A DNA stretch of 52,699 nt, taken from positions 1 to 52,699 of the forward strand of contig JAFSBX010000139.1 in NCBI GenBank assembly GCA_017437065.1. Direction: 5' to 3'. Made by a program: the position numbers and the translations under genes. Below, piece by piece: positions 18,130-28,088 of the stretch. The DNA is from Lachnospiraceae bacterium. GTDB lineage: Bacteria > Bacillota > Clostridia > Lachnospirales > Lachnospiraceae. The stretch's first letter is position 1. The number at the start of each line of letters is the position of its first letter. Under the pieces are notes generated by a model. The model was given only the letters and a program-made list of their open reading frames with translations. It made no database searches and was not told the DNA's origin.

Positions 18130-19260
18130 TTAGTTGTTACCGGACATACCATCTAATTTTCTTTTTTTGTAAGAAGCAAATTCGCCTGCATCCAGTGCAT
18201 CTCTGATTTCCTCCATCATCGTATTATAGAAATACAGATTGTGCAATACGCACAGACGCATACCGAGCATTTCTTTTGCTTTCAATAAATGACGTATATA
18301 CGCTCTGGAATATCTTTTACATGCCGGACAGCCGCAACCTTCTTCAATTGGTCTGTCATCCAGTTCATATTTTGCATTAAACAGATTTATTTTTCCGAAA
18401 TTCGTATATACATGTCCGTGTCTTCCGTTTCTGGTCGGATATACGCAATCAAAGAAGTCAATTCCACGTTCTACCGCCTCCAGTATATTTGCAGGAGTTC
18501 CCACTCCCATCAGATAGGTTGGTTTATTTACCGGAAGGTAAGGCACGGTTGCTTCAATAATACGATACATATCTTCGTGGCTCTCTCCTACTGCAAGACC
18601 GCCGATTGCATAACCGTCCAAATCAAATTCACTGATTCGTTTTGCATGTTCAATACGGATATCTTCATATATAGCACCCTGATTAATGCCGAACAGCATC
18701 TGGTTTTTATTAATGGTATCTTCTAAGCTGTTTAATCTTGTCATCTCTGCTTTACAGCGTTCTAACCATCTGGTTGTCCGTTCTACGGAATTTTGTACAT
18801 ATTGCCGGTCTGCTACACTGGATGGACATTCGTCAAATGCCATTGCAATGGTAGAGGCGAGATTTGACTGAATCTGCATACTCTCTTCCGGTCCCATAAA
18901 AATTTTGCGTCCATCGATATGGGAATTGAAATAAACACCTTCTTCTTTAATTTTACGAAGTCCGGCAAGTGAAAATACCTGAAACCCGCCGGAATCTGTT
19001 AAAATAGGTTTATTCCAGGACATAAATTTATGAAGTCCGCCCATCTGTTTAATAATTTTATCTCCCGGGCGCACATGTAAATGGTAAGTGTTTGATAATT
19101 CTACCTGTGTTTTAATATTTTCTAAATCTTCAGTTGATACGGCACCTTTAATGGCAGCCACGGTGCCTACGTTCATAAAAACAGGCGTCTGAATCACCCC
19201 ATGTACGGTATGAAATTCGCCTCGTTTTGCTCTGCCTTCCTGTTTTAATAATTTATACAT
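18130..19260 (-). CDS. tgt: tRNA-guanine transglycosylase
   Basis: 376-residue enzyme exchanging guanine-34 for a queuine precursor in tRNAs with GUN anticodons. Base-binding residues are present in ILTDSGGFQVFSL (D89) and AMAFDEC (D143), with GGLAVGE, the nucleophile Asp in GIDFFDCVYPTRNGR, and a zinc site CGCPACKRYSRAYIRHL. Start ATG 19260 is about 10 bases behind GAAGGA, inside the end of the upstream carboxypeptidase gene; a TTG at 19278 would overlap more. No queuosine synthesis genes are nearby. Confidence 0.96.
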   Translation of the reverse strand: MYKLLKQEGRAKRGEFHTVHGVIQTPVFMNVGTVAAIKGAVSTEDLENIKTQVELSNTYHLHVRPGDKIIKQMGGLHKFMSWNKPILTDSGGFQVFSLAGLRKIKEEGVYFNSHIDGRKIFMGPEESMQIQSNLASTIAMAFDECPSSVADRQYVQNSVERTTRWLERCKAEMTRLNSLEDTINKNQMLFGINQGAIYEDIRIEHAKRISEFDLDGYAIGGLAVGESHEDMYRIIEATVPYLPVNKPTYLMGVGTPANILEAVERGIDFFDCVYPTRNGRHGHVYTNFGKINLFNAKYELDDRPIEEGCGCPACKRYSRAYIRHLLKAKEMLGMRLCVLHNLYFYNTMMEEIRDALDAGEFASYKKRKLDGMSGNN

Positions 19261-19264
19261 ATTC

Positions 19265-20197
19265 CTACAATCCTTCAATAAATTCTTCTAAACATATTTC
19301 CTGTTCGGTAATCACTTTTGCTGCTTCTTTTCCGACATAGCGGAAATGCCATGGTTCATATTCTACACCTGTTATATATTCTTTGCCAAGTGGGTAACGA
19401 AGAATAAATCCGTATTCCCAACAATGCTCTGCAAGCCATTTTCCGGCTTCTGTATCTGCAAAGCCTACATCCAGACTGGTGTATGTATCACTGTTAATGT
19501 CAATGGCAAGTCCAAGCTGGTGTTCACTTGCTCCCGGTACCATAACGATTTGTGAAGCAAGGGAGTAGGCTTCCATATAGGACATTCCGTTTTTTAAATA
19601 ATTTTTTATCTTTCTTTCAAACAACCATTCCTGCCTGCTGATATCCCGATATGGTGAACATACTGCAAGATTTACACCATCTTCATCCGCAGCCTGAAAC
19701 ATGGCAATCAAATCTCCGATAATCCGCGCATCACATTGCATACTTCCCTTGATTGTTTCAAGCTCCACAGTATAACCTTCCGGAACCGGATGCTGTTTAT
19801 TTACCAGTATAAGTCGCCAGTCATTTTTGTCAAAAACATATTCTTTTGCTGTTTCGGAAAAAGCTTCTGATTTCGAAAAATCATTATACCTGTCATTTTC
19901 CTCTAAAATTTCGTCTAACGTATATTTGTCAGCATTCTCCATACCCTGTTGGTCTGCTTCTTCATATTCTTCTGCTAAATCATCCGAAAACAGTTCCTGC
20001 TTTTCTAAAGAAAGACTGTTCTCATTTGCAAGTGTTACCTGAGAATCGTAAAGGTATACATCAGCCTGTTCACGAAAAATGTTTGTTTTACTATAAATAA
20101 AGGCTAAAACGCCCAAACAACATACACTGATCGAAAAAAATATACTAAGTATCAGATAATTATGCTTTTTTACTTTTTTTTGAATCTTTGCAGACAA
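19265..20197 (-). CDS. D-alanyl-D-alanine carboxypeptidase, VanY type
   Basis: 310-residue zinc peptidase of the LAS/VanY family that trims peptidoglycan stem peptides outside the membrane. One N-terminal anchor (about 13-34) precedes a charged linker, and the catalytic domain covers about 150-300. Motifs: SPYRDISRQEWLF, GASEHQLGLAIDIN (zinc His and Asp) and EPWHFRYVG (catalytic Glu and zinc His). The start is a TTG at 20197, 6 bases behind GGGGGAG. Its end lies 4 bases from tgt, so the two genes are translationally close. No vancomycin-resistance genes are nearby, so a housekeeping role is likely. Confidence 0.92.
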   Translation of the reverse strand: MSAKIQKKVKKHNYLILSIFFSISVCCLGVLAFIYSKTNIFREQADVYLYDSQVTLANENSLSLEKQELFSDDLAEEYEEADQQGMENADKYTLDEILEENDRYNDFSKSEAFSETAKEYVFDKNDWRLILVNKQHPVPEGYTVELETIKGSMQCDARIIGDLIAMFQAADEDGVNLAVCSPYRDISRQEWLFERKIKNYLKNGMSYMEAYSLASQIVMVPGASEHQLGLAIDINSDTYTSLDVGFADTEAGKWLAEHCWEYGFILRYPLGKEYITGVEYEPWHFRYVGKEAAKVITEQEICLEEFIEGL

Positions 20198-20286
20198 TGT
20201 ACACTCCCCCTAAAATACTACATTTTATAATAACATAAAACCATAATTTGTACACACTTTTTTACAAAAAGCACGAAAATTCGTCC

Positions 20287-20315
20287 TTGCCAGCATATAG
20301 GTAATCTCTTATAAT
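20287..20315 (+). promoter_or_regulatory. aroC promoter
   Basis: TTGCCA (20287-20292) and TATAAT (20310-20315), 17 bases apart, point at aroC about 80 bases downstream. Confidence 0.72.
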
Positions 20316-20396
20316 AAATTGGAATAAATTATACTCTTTGTATTATATTATTTTAAAATTGATATTACTTTGTTACTACAAACACGGAGGATTATT

Positions 20397-21509
20397 ATGG
20401 CTGGTTCAACATTCGGCACTATATTTAAAATTACAACCTGGGGTGAATCCCACGGAAAGGGATTAGGCGTAGTCATTGACGGCTGTCCTGCCGGTATTCG
20501 CCTTTCAGAAAATGATATTCAAAAATTTTTGGACAGAAGAAAACCCGGACAGTCCAAAATCACAACGCAACGTAAAGAAGCTGACGAAGTAGAAATTCTT
20601 TCCGGAGTTTTTGATGGATGTACCACCGGTACCCCCATTTCCATGATTGTAAAAAACACTTCCCAGATTTCAAAGGATTACAGCGAAATTGCTTCCTGCT
20701 ATCGTCCGGGACATGCAGATTACACCTTTGATGCAAAATACGGATTCCGTGATTACCGTGGTGGCGGACGTTCTTCGGGGCGTGAAACCATCGGGCGTGT
20801 AGCTGCCGGTGCTGTTGCTGCACTTGCATTACAGCAGTTAGGAATTGAAGTTACTGCCTACACAAAAGCAATTCATAATATCGAAATTAATCCGGAAAAT
20901 TTTGATTGTTCGTCTATTTTAGAAACACCTACCTGTATGCCTGACAGAGAAGCTTCTAAAAGGGCTGAAGAATATTTGGCAAAATGCATAGAAAACATGG
21001 ATTCTGCCGGTGGGATTATTGAATGTGTTGCAAAACATGTACCTGCCGGAATCGGAGATCCTGTTTTTGAAAAACTGGATGCCAATCTTTCCAAAGCCAT
21101 TATGTCTATTGGTGCGGTAAAAGCTGTAGAAATCGGTGATGGTATTCAGGTTGCCACTGCCAACGGCAGTACAAATAATGATGCTTTTTGTATGACTGAC
21201 GGCAAAGTAACCAAAAAGACTAATCACGCCGGTGGTATTTTGGGTGGTATGAGTGACGGTTCAGATATTATACTTCGCGCTTATGTAAAACCTACCCCAT
21301 CCATCTTTTCAACGCAGGAAACAATAAACAAAGACATGGAAGAAATTGAAATTCAGATTAAAGGAAGACATGACCCTATTATTGTGCCTCGTGCTGTTGT
21401 TGTAGTGGAAGCCATGACAGCAATTACTCTATTTGATGCGTTGCTCGTGAATATGACAGCTCGTATGGATAACATAAAAAAATTCTATCAGGATTACCCT
21501 GAAAAATAA
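20397..21509 (+). CDS. aroC: Chorismate synthase
   Basis: 370-residue FMN-dependent enzyme making chorismate from EPSP, the last step of the shikimate pathway. Signatures are GESHGKGLGVVIDGCPAG near the start, RPGHADYTFDAKYG..DYRGGGRSSGRET, and GGILGGMSDG. The true start is ATG 20397, 6 bases behind CGGAGG; a longer in-frame start adds nine unlikely residues. It is a single-gene unit with its own promoter and a strong terminator, divergent from the carboxypeptidase gene. Confidence 0.97.
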   Translation: MAGSTFGTIFKITTWGESHGKGLGVVIDGCPAGIRLSENDIQKFLDRRKPGQSKITTQRKEADEVEILSGVFDGCTTGTPISMIVKNTSQISKDYSEIASCYRPGHADYTFDAKYGFRDYRGGGRSSGRETIGRVAAGAVAALALQQLGIEVTAYTKAIHNIEINPENFDCSSILETPTCMPDREASKRAEEYLAKCIENMDSAGGIIECVAKHVPAGIGDPVFEKLDANLSKAIMSIGAVKAVEIGDGIQVATANGSTNNDAFCMTDGKVTKKTNHAGGILGGMSDGSDIILRAYVKPTPSIFSTQETINKDMEEIEIQIKGRHDPIIVPRAVVVVEAMTAITLFDALLVNMTARMDNIKKFYQDYPEK

Positions 21510-21565
21510 TCAAACATGTTTACTTAACAAACATCATTATTAAAGATCAAATTTATTGTCACATA

Positions 21566-21597
21566 AAAAGTGCGGACTATATTTTATCCGCACTTTT
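21566..21597. terminator. Bidirectional terminator after aroC
   Basis: AAAAGTGCGGA (21566-21576) pairs perfectly with TCCGCACTTTT (21587-21597). It serves aroC and the convergent lactonase-like gene ending at 21631. Confidence 0.92.
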
Positions 21598-21630
21598 CGA
21601 TTTCTTATTATCATATTTTGAAATAATACA

Positions 21631-22680
21631 TTAACCAATTCTATGGAATAAAACGCAGTTCGGCTTGTCCACCTTCACTTCCGGTCCATTCATAATGATT
21701 GTCTTTTCTTCCTTATCAACAGTAAAGAAGGTAAGTGTATTGGACTCATGATTTAAGGATACCAGATGTTTGCAATCCGGGAAGAGAGCTGCATCTTTCG
21801 GATACTCTCCGCTTATCGGCAAACATAATATCTGTTCCAAAAGCCCCTCTTTTGCATCTACATTATAAAGTATTACGCTGTTATCCCCGGCATTGGAGCT
21901 GAGAAGATATTCATGATCCCATGAAAATTTAAGCGCGCTGGCTGCAACACCGCCTCCGTCACTTTTTACGGTAGAGATTCTTTGGATTTTTTCGAAATAA
22001 GGAATATTATTACGTTCTTCATAAGTATAAACTTCAATATAATTTTTTAATTCATGAACAATATACATAAATTTTCCGTCTGTGCTGAATACCAGATGTC
22101 TCGGTGCAGACTCCAATTCACTTCTGACCACATCTACCAACGTTAATTTCCCGGTATCATGATTCATTCTGTAAATATTCACATGATCCATTCCTAAATC
22201 AGCCGCACAGAGATACTTGTTATCCCTTGTCATTTTCACGCAGTTTATATGCGGGCGGAAATTTCTTTCTGCAACACTTCCAAGTCCTTTATGATAAATT
22301 TCATCTGCAATTTCCCCTACACTGCCATCTTCATTCAAACGTAATACCGTAATTTTCCCATCATGATAACCGCCAACGAAAAGAAATTTACTTTCGTGGT
22401 CTGTAGAAAGGAAACATCCTCTCATTCCATTAATAGACCCTTTATTAATAAATTCCAGATTTCCATCCTCCAACACTCTGAATGCAACAACCCCCTGGTC
22501 TGTAATAGAGTACAAATATTTCAGATTATGCGAATGTGTAATGTAGGAAGAATTCGTAATTTCCACCTCATTTTTTTCAGTAAATCTGCCCGTTTCCAAA
22601 TCAACATCATAAATCTTAATGCCATGTTTATCCTTCATTGTGTAGGTCGAAACATATGCAACAAATTTTCCTTTTTCCAT
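21631..22680 (-). CDS. Lactonase-family beta-propeller protein
   Basis: 349-residue seven-bladed beta-propeller of the lactonase family (Pfam Lactonase, YbhE/Pgl-like). Repeated blade segments include DGKFMYIVHELKNYIEVYTY and DHEYLLSSNAGDNSVILYN; LVFSTDGKFMY and RPHINCVK are family-like. Members include 6-phosphogluconolactonase, but no pentose phosphate genes are adjacent, so the substrate is open. I chose ATG 22680 with GGAGG 8 bases upstream; a TTG further upstream overlaps the ribosome site. It shares a terminator with aroC. Confidence 0.82.
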   Translation of the reverse strand: MEKGKFVAYVSTYTMKDKHGIKIYDVDLETGRFTEKNEVEITNSSYITHSHNLKYLYSITDQGVVAFRVLEDGNLEFINKGSINGMRGCFLSTDHESKFLFVGGYHDGKITVLRLNEDGSVGEIADEIYHKGLGSVAERNFRPHINCVKMTRDNKYLCAADLGMDHVNIYRMNHDTGKLTLVDVVRSELESAPRHLVFSTDGKFMYIVHELKNYIEVYTYEERNNIPYFEKIQRISTVKSDGGGVAASALKFSWDHEYLLSSNAGDNSVILYNVDAKEGLLEQILCLPISGEYPKDAALFPDCKHLVSLNHESNTLTFFTVDKEEKTIIMNGPEVKVDKPNCVLFHRIG

Positions 22681-22786
22681 AAAAATGCCCTCCAAATTCT
22701 GTCGTTCTTTATAAAAATCATATAGTTATATTATTTTTATCTTACCATATCCCCAATATTTTGTTAATAGATTTTGAAAATTTCAA

Positions 22787-22814
22787 TTGACTTTCTATAT
22801 GAATTTAATATAAT
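22787..22814 (+). promoter_or_regulatory. potABCD promoter
   Basis: TTGACT (22787-22792) and TATAAT (22809-22814) have a 16-base spacer, followed by an 85-base leader before potA with no obvious structure. Confidence 0.72.
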
Positions 22815-22899
22815 TTATCACAGTATGTTTTATTTTTGTTTTCATATTTATATTATTTACAAAAATATTGAAAGCTACCGCCGAAAGGGACATAATCCT

Positions 22900-23973
22900 A
22901 TGAAAAAAGAACTTATTAATTTACAAAACATTTCAAAATCTTATGACGGACAACTTGTATTGGATGATTTAAACTTATATATAAGAGAAAATGAATTTTT
23001 AACGCTTCTCGGACCAAGTGGTTGCGGAAAAACTACCACGCTTCGCATTTTAGGCGGTTTTGAAGCACCTGATTCCGGAAAAGTTATTTTTGACGGTACA
23101 GACATTACTTCTCTTCCGCCAAATAAACGTCACTTAAATACTGTATTTCAGAAATATGCTCTTTTTACGCATATGACGATTGCTGAAAATATTGCTTTTG
23201 GCTTAAAAATCAAAAAAAAGAGCAATGCATATATTCAGGACAAAATTAAATATGCTTTAAAACTGGTAAATCTTGACGGTTATGAGAACCGTATGCCTGA
23301 CTCATTAAGCGGTGGACAGCAACAACGTATCGCTATTGCAAGAGCTATCGTAAACGAGCCTAAAGTGCTTCTTCTGGACGAGCCTTTAGGTGCTTTGGAT
23401 TTAAAACTCAGACAGGATATGCAATATGAATTAATCCGTTTAAAAAATGAACTTGGCATAACTTTTATTTATGTTACACACGACCAGGAAGAAGCACTTA
23501 CCATGTCCGACACGATTGTTGTTATGAATCAGGGCTATATCCAACAGATTGGTTCTCCTGAAAAAATATATAATGAACCGGAAAATGCGTTTGTTGCAGA
23601 CTTTATTGGTGAAAGTAATATCATCTCTTCTATTATGGTTCGCGATGAATTGGTAGAAATTTTAGGTGCACGCTTTGCCTGTGTAGATAAAGGTTTTGGC
23701 GAAAACACTCCTGTGGATGTTGTTATCCGTCCGGAAGATGTGGAACTGGTATCTTCCGGGGAAGGTGTTATTGATGGTGTAGTCAGCCACGTTATCTTCA
23801 AAGGTGTTCATTATGAAATGGAAGTTATGGCAAACGGCTTTGAATGGCTTGTTCACTCTACAAAAATGTTCCCTGCCGGAACAAAAGTCGGTATAAAGGT
23901 AGATCCTTATAACATTCAGATTATGAATAAACCGGCTTCTGAGGATGAGGAGGCCGTAACCATAGATGAATAA
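22900..23973 (+). CDS. potA: Spermidine/putrescine ABC transporter ATPase
   Basis: 357-residue ATP-binding subunit driving polyamine import. Walker [10 protein letters not shown], signature [14 protein letters not shown], Walker [13 protein letters not shown] and the switch His (YVTHDQEEA) are intact; a TOBE-like domain follows (about 280-350). Start ATG 22900 is behind GAAAGGGA. A longer open frame reaches back to 22774 but lacks a ribosome site and crosses the promoter. It overlaps potB by 8 bases. First gene of potABCD. Confidence 0.95.
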   Translation: MKKELINLQNISKSYDGQLVLDDLNLYIRENEFLTLLGPSGCGKTTTLRILGGFEAPDSGKVIFDGTDITSLPPNKRHLNTVFQKYALFTHMTIAENIAFGLKIKKKSNAYIQDKIKYALKLVNLDGYENRMPDSLSGGQQQRIAIARAIVNEPKVLLLDEPLGALDLKLRQDMQYELIRLKNELGITFIYVTHDQEEALTMSDTIVVMNQGYIQQIGSPEKIYNEPENAFVADFIGESNIISSIMVRDELVEILGARFACVDKGFGENTPVDVVIRPEDVELVSSGEGVIDGVVSHVIFKGVHYEMEVMANGFEWLVHSTKMFPAGTKVGIKVDPYNIQIMNKPASEDEEAVTIDE

Positions 23974-24781
23974 AAAGAAACTTTTATCCGCCCCTTATCT
24001 GTTTTGGTCCGTTATGTTTATTATCATTCCATTGTGTATGATATTTTATTATGCTTTTACAGATAAAACCGGTGTCGTTACTTTAGAAAATATTATGGCA
24101 ATTGCCAGTGCTGAGCATTCTAAAGCATTATGGCTTTCTATGTTACTTTCCTTAATCAGTACTGTTATTTGCCTTCTTCTGGCTTATCCGCTTGCTATGA
24201 TTTTAGCGAACATGAATGTAAGCCAAAACAGTTTTATTGTTGTAATTTTCATTCTTCCCATGTGGATGAATTTTCTGCTGCGTACTCTTGCATGGCAGAC
24301 TTTACTTGAAAAAACAGGTGTGATTAACAGTATTTTATCGTTCCTACACCTGCCTGCACTAAACATTATTAATACACCTTTTGCCATTGTTCTCGGTATG
24401 GTTTATAATTTCCTGCCGTTTATGATACTGCCTCTTTACAATTCTCTTGTCAAGATTGACAAAAACGTAATAAATGCAGCGAAAGATTTAGGAGCTAATC
24501 AAGTACAGACATTTACAAAAATTATTTTTCCGCTTTCCATTCCCGGAGTTATCAGCGGTATAACCATGGTTTTTGTTCCTGCACTTACTACTTTTGTTAT
24601 TAGTACCCTGTTAGGTGGAAGCAAAATTTTATTAATCGGAAATGTCATTGAGCAGGAGTTTACTCAGGCCGGAAACTGGTATCTTGGTAGCGGTCTTTCC
24701 ATTGTTCTTATGATTTTTATTCTTATAAGTATGGTATTATCAGCTATATTTGATAAGGATGGAGAGGGGGCACTGTTCTAA
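23966..24781 (+). CDS. potB: Spermidine/putrescine ABC transporter permease PotB
   Basis: 271-residue inner-membrane permease with about six transmembrane segments and the EAA loop ([20 protein letters not shown]) that contacts the ATPase. It begins inside the end of potA (8-base overlap) and ends in a one-base overlap with potC, so translation of the operon is tightly coupled. PotB and PotC form the heterodimeric channel. Length and motifs are normal. Confidence 0.93.
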   Translation: MNKKKLLSAPYLFWSVMFIIIPLCMIFYYAFTDKTGVVTLENIMAIASAEHSKALWLSMLLSLISTVICLLLAYPLAMILANMNVSQNSFIVVIFILPMWMNFLLRTLAWQTLLEKTGVINSILSFLHLPALNIINTPFAIVLGMVYNFLPFMILPLYNSLVKIDKNVINAAKDLGANQVQTFTKIIFPLSIPGVISGITMVFVPALTTFVISTLLGGSKILLIGNVIEQEFTQAGNWYLGSGLSIVLMIFILISMVLSAIFDKDGEGALF

Positions 24782-25581
24782 TGATTAATTTTATAAAACG
24801 ATGTTATATCGGCATTATATTAGTGTTCCTCTACGCTCCGATTGCTACTTTGATTGTATTGTCTTTTAATGCCAGCAAAACAAGAGCAAAATGGGGAGGG
24901 TTTACTTTTAACTGGTATGTCTCTCTTTTTGAAGACGAAATAATATTACAGGCATTATGGAATACTCTGTTAATCGCATTAATTTCTTCTCTTGTGGCAT
25001 CCGTGATTGGTACTGCAGCATGTATTGCCATGCAGGGCATGAGTAAAAAAATGCGTACGGTTTTGATGGGAATTACCAATATCCCTATGCTGAATGCCGA
25101 TATTGTAACAGGTATTTCTTTAATGCTTTTATACATCAGTTTTGGTATTCGCTTTGGATTTTCAACAATACTGCTCTCGCATATTACCTTTAACATTCCC
25201 TATGTTATATTAAGCGTAATGCCGCGAATGAAACAGTTAAATCCTCATACGTATGAAGCAGCATTGGATTTGGGAGCTTCTCACATACAGGCATTTTTTA
25301 AAGTTGTTTTTCCGGATTTACTTCCCGGAATTCTGACCGGTTTTTTAATGGCATTTACGATGTCATTGGATGATTTTATTATTACTCACTTTACAAAGGG
25401 TGCCGGTATCGATACTCTTTCCACCAAGATTTATTCTGAAGTCAGAAAAGGAATCAAACCGGAAATGTATGCACTTTCCACGATTATTTTTGTAACGGTT
25501 ATTGTATTACTTATCATAGTAAATATATCCGGAAAAAAATCCGTACAAAAAACTCAGAAAATCAAAAACCGTGATAAATAA
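24781..25581 (+). CDS. potC: Spermidine/putrescine ABC transporter permease PotC
   Basis: 266-residue second permease of the polyamine importer, with about six membrane segments and the EAA loop EAALDLGASHIQAFFKVVFP. The start lies in TAATG shared with the potB stop. The segment MAFTMSLDDFIITHFTKG near residue 200 is typical for PotC. It is followed by the potD lipoprotein 73 bases downstream. Confidence 0.93.
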   Translation: MINFIKRCYIGIILVFLYAPIATLIVLSFNASKTRAKWGGFTFNWYVSLFEDEIILQALWNTLLIALISSLVASVIGTAACIAMQGMSKKMRTVLMGITNIPMLNADIVTGISLMLLYISFGIRFGFSTILLSHITFNIPYVILSVMPRMKQLNPHTYEAALDLGASHIQAFFKVVFPDLLPGILTGFLMAFTMSLDDFIITHFTKGAGIDTLSTKIYSEVRKGIKPEMYALSTIIFVTVIVLLIIVNISGKKSVQKTQKIKNRDK

Positions 25582-25653
25582 ATAAAAAAGTTATTCTGTA
25601 TAATTACGATATCATTGAAAATCAGCTTTATTGCTGATATAGAAAGGAACATT

Positions 25654-26724
25654 ATGAAAAGAAAAAAAATATTCTCTCTTATTTTGGCTGTTTCTGTAAC
25701 TGCTACTACCCTTCTATCAGGTTGTGGAGCTTCTGCCGGCGGTAAAAATGGTCAGGTTATCGTTTATAACTGGGGTGAATATATTGATCCCGATACCATT
25801 ACGATGTTTGAAGAAGAAACAGGTATTAAGGTTATTTATGATGAATTTGAAACAAATGAAATCATGTATCCTAAGATTGAGGCAGGTGCATCTCAGTATG
25901 ACGTAGTCTGTCCTTCTGACTATATGATTCAGAAAATGATTGATAATGATTTATTGGCTGAATTAGACCTTTCTAAGATGCCAAATGCTACTGCAAATAT
26001 CGGTGAACAATATTGGGAACAGTCCAAACAGTTTGATGCCAAAAACAAATATTCCGTGCCATACTGCTGGGGAACTGTAGGTATTCTTTATAATAAAACA
26101 ATGGTGGATGAACCAATTACAAGCTGGTCTGTTCTTTGGGATGAAAAATATGCCGACAATATTTTGATGCAGGATTCTGTAAGAGATGCTTTCATGGTTG
26201 CTTTAAAATTAAATGGTTATTCTATGAATTCACTCAATGAAACTGAATTAGAAATTGCAAAGCAGGATCTGATTGAACAGAAACCTCTTGTACAGGCCTA
26301 TGTTATAGATCAGGTGCGTGATAAAATGATTGGTGGAGAAGCTGCTATCGGTGTAATTTACTCCGGCGAAGCTATCTATACCCAGCGTGAAAATCCTGAT
26401 TTAGAATATGTAATTCCGGAAGAAGGAACAAACATCTGGATTGATTCCTGGGTCGTACCGAAAAATGCACCAAATATGGAAAATGCTTATAAATTCATTG
26501 ATTTTATGTGCCGTCCGGAAATTGCACTCAAGAACTTTGAATACATTACTTATTCCACTCCTAACGTAGCTGCACAGGCATTGATTGAAGATGAAGATAT
26601 TCGTAACTCTTCCATCGCATTTCCTGATTTATCCCAGTACAGCAACTTAGAAACCTTTTCCTATCTTGGCGAAGAAGGTGATGAGCTTTATAACGCACTT
26701 TGGAAAGAAGTAAAATCTAACTAA
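25654..26724 (+). CDS. potD: Spermidine/putrescine-binding lipoprotein PotD
   Basis: 356-residue extracytoplasmic binding protein that delivers polyamines to PotBC. Its lipoprotein signal ends in LLSGCGAS, and the mature protein opens with VIVYNWGEYIDPDTI, the hallmark of PotD. Later segments include YDVVCPSDYMIQKM and YSVPYCWGTVGI. I chose ATG 25654, behind GAAAGGA; the longer frame from 25615 has no ribosome site. Last of the transporter genes. Confidence 0.94.
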   Translation: MKRKKIFSLILAVSVTATTLLSGCGASAGGKNGQVIVYNWGEYIDPDTITMFEEETGIKVIYDEFETNEIMYPKIEAGASQYDVVCPSDYMIQKMIDNDLLAELDLSKMPNATANIGEQYWEQSKQFDAKNKYSVPYCWGTVGILYNKTMVDEPITSWSVLWDEKYADNILMQDSVRDAFMVALKLNGYSMNSLNETELEIAKQDLIEQKPLVQAYVIDQVRDKMIGGEAAIGVIYSGEAIYTQRENPDLEYVIPEEGTNIWIDSWVVPKNAPNMENAYKFIDFMCRPEIALKNFEYITYSTPNVAAQALIEDEDIRNSSIAFPDLSQYSNLETFSYLGEEGDELYNALWKEVKSN

Positions 26725-26743
26725 TACTTCGAAAGGAAACGAT

Positions 26744-27646
26744 ATGGAGCGTATTTTTCAATATACGATTACTTCCGAATACGAAAATAAACCCATAGAT
26801 TTTTATTTAAAGTCTATGGGTTTTTCTTCACAAAATATTATAGAACTAAAGAAGATGCCGGAAAGTATCCTGCTAAACGGCTTATGGGTGTATACCAGAA
26901 CACTTTTACATACAGGCGATTCACTTACAATACATTTATCGGAAACTTCCACATCAGATAAAATAAAGCCTGTTCTGTTACCATTTCCGATTGTATATGA
27001 AGATGAAGATATTTTAGTAGTAAACAAACCGGCCGATATGCCTATACATCCTTCACAAAACAATTACGAAAATACCTTGGCAAATGCAGCCGCATTCTAT
27101 TTTACAACCCAAAATATTCCATTTACTTTTCGTTGCATTAATCGTCTGGACCGTAATACTACCGGTCTTACAGTTATTGCAAAACATATGGTAAGTGCTA
27201 ATATTTTAGGTAAAATGGTTGCTGACAAAACATTAGAACGTGAGTATCTTGCTATATGCACGGGAAATCCACAGCCGTCAGAAGGAATTATAGAAAAACC
27301 TATTGGCAGAGTACAAGGCTCCACGATTGAACGATGCATTGATTTTGAACATGGCGATTATGCCGTAACACGTTACAAAGTGTTGGAAACGGGAGCCGAT
27401 TTTGCATTTCTTTCTTTAGTATTAGGCACCGGACGCACGCATCAGATTCGTGTTCATATGGCCTCTATAGGTCATCCTCTCCTGGGTGATTCACTGTATA
27501 ATGCCGCTCCGGGACAAAAAATAAAACGGCAGGCTTTGCACTCCTACCGTCTTTCTTTTCCTCATCCTATCACGGGACAAAGTCTTGTGTTTACTGCACC
27601 AATTCCGGATGATTTTCTTAATCTCGGCATCCACAATTATCATTGA
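26744..27646 (+). CDS. RluA-family RNA pseudouridine synthase
   Basis: 300-residue enzyme isomerising uridine to pseudouridine in rRNA or tRNA. The N-terminal about 70 residues resemble an S4-type RNA-binding region; the catalytic domain carries CINRLDRNTTGLTVIAK with Asp136 as the catalytic residue, plus GRTHQIRVHMASIGHPLLGD. It lies 19 bases after potD with its own AAGGAAA site and is probably read from the pot promoter. RluD/RluC-like, but the target nucleotide cannot be told. Its last 29 bases overlap the convergent Cys-rich gene. Confidence 0.93.
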   Translation: MERIFQYTITSEYENKPIDFYLKSMGFSSQNIIELKKMPESILLNGLWVYTRTLLHTGDSLTIHLSETSTSDKIKPVLLPFPIVYEDEDILVVNKPADMPIHPSQNNYENTLANAAAFYFTTQNIPFTFRCINRLDRNTTGLTVIAKHMVSANILGKMVADKTLEREYLAICTGNPQPSEGIIEKPIGRVQGSTIERCIDFEHGDYAVTRYKVLETGADFAFLSLVLGTGRTHQIRVHMASIGHPLLGDSLYNAAPGQKIKRQALHSYRLSFPHPITGQSLVFTAPIPDDFLNLGIHNYH

Positions 27647-28037
27647 ACGGGCTAAACGGTCTTGCTTCCGGTCTTCGGCATCCGCAACCGTCTTCCCGTT
27701 CTCTGCTATTGTCACAATTACTTTCTCTATCACAATCTCTATCACATTCCCTGTCTCTATCACAACCGCACTCTCTATTACGGTTTCTGCCTCTTTCGCA
27801 GCCATTATCGCTATTATGTTCTCGGTTTCTATCACAACTGCAATCATTATCGTTGTTCCAGTTTCTTTCGCAATCGTTGTCTCGATCTCTGTTCTTTTCA
27901 CAACCGCAATTTCTATCGTGATCTCTATCATTATCGCAATCACAATCGCAGTTGTTCATGCAGTTGTTACTGCCGGAAACACCATTTCCGCCGCAACAGA
28001 CAAGTAAAAATAATAACCAAAGACATTTCATATTCAT
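27618..28037 (-). CDS. Cys/Asp/Arg/Asn-rich low-complexity protein
   Basis: 139-residue protein with a hydrophobic start (MKCLWLLFLLVCCGGNG) followed by about 110 residues of D, R, N, E and about 22 Cys, many as CxC pairs (CDCDCD, NCGCE, DCSCD, ECGCD, DGCGC, NCGCRD). I know no named family; such CxC arrays suggest metal binding or disulfide-rich coat or envelope material, which is inference. Start at 28037 or 28031; the ribosome site is weak. It overlaps the 3-prime end of the pseudouridine synthase gene by 29 bases on the opposite strand. Plus-strand frames across it are Ser/Leu-rich shadows. Confidence 0.6.
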   Translation of the reverse strand: MNMKCLWLLFLLVCCGGNGVSGSNNCMNNCDCDCDNDRDHDRNCGCEKNRDRDNDCERNWNNDNDCSCDRNREHNSDNGCERGRNRNRECGCDRDRECDRDCDRESNCDNSREREDGCGCRRPEARPFSPFNDNCGCRD

Positions 28038-28088
28038 TATCTCTTTTCATTTTTCTTTACTTTATCCTATTCGGCACTTTTCCATTTG

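Noticed and set aside
18838-18880. Tgt segment LASTIAMAFDEC, where many Tgt proteins have LGSDI
   Set aside because: I first took the missing Asp for a catalytic loss, but the base-binding Asp residues are those in TDSGGF and FDEC, and both are present; the enzyme looks normal.
27618-28037. CRISPR-like regularity in the repetitive stretch
   Set aside because: The repeats are irregular Cys/Asp/Arg codon runs without constant spacers or repeat length; no cas genes in the window.
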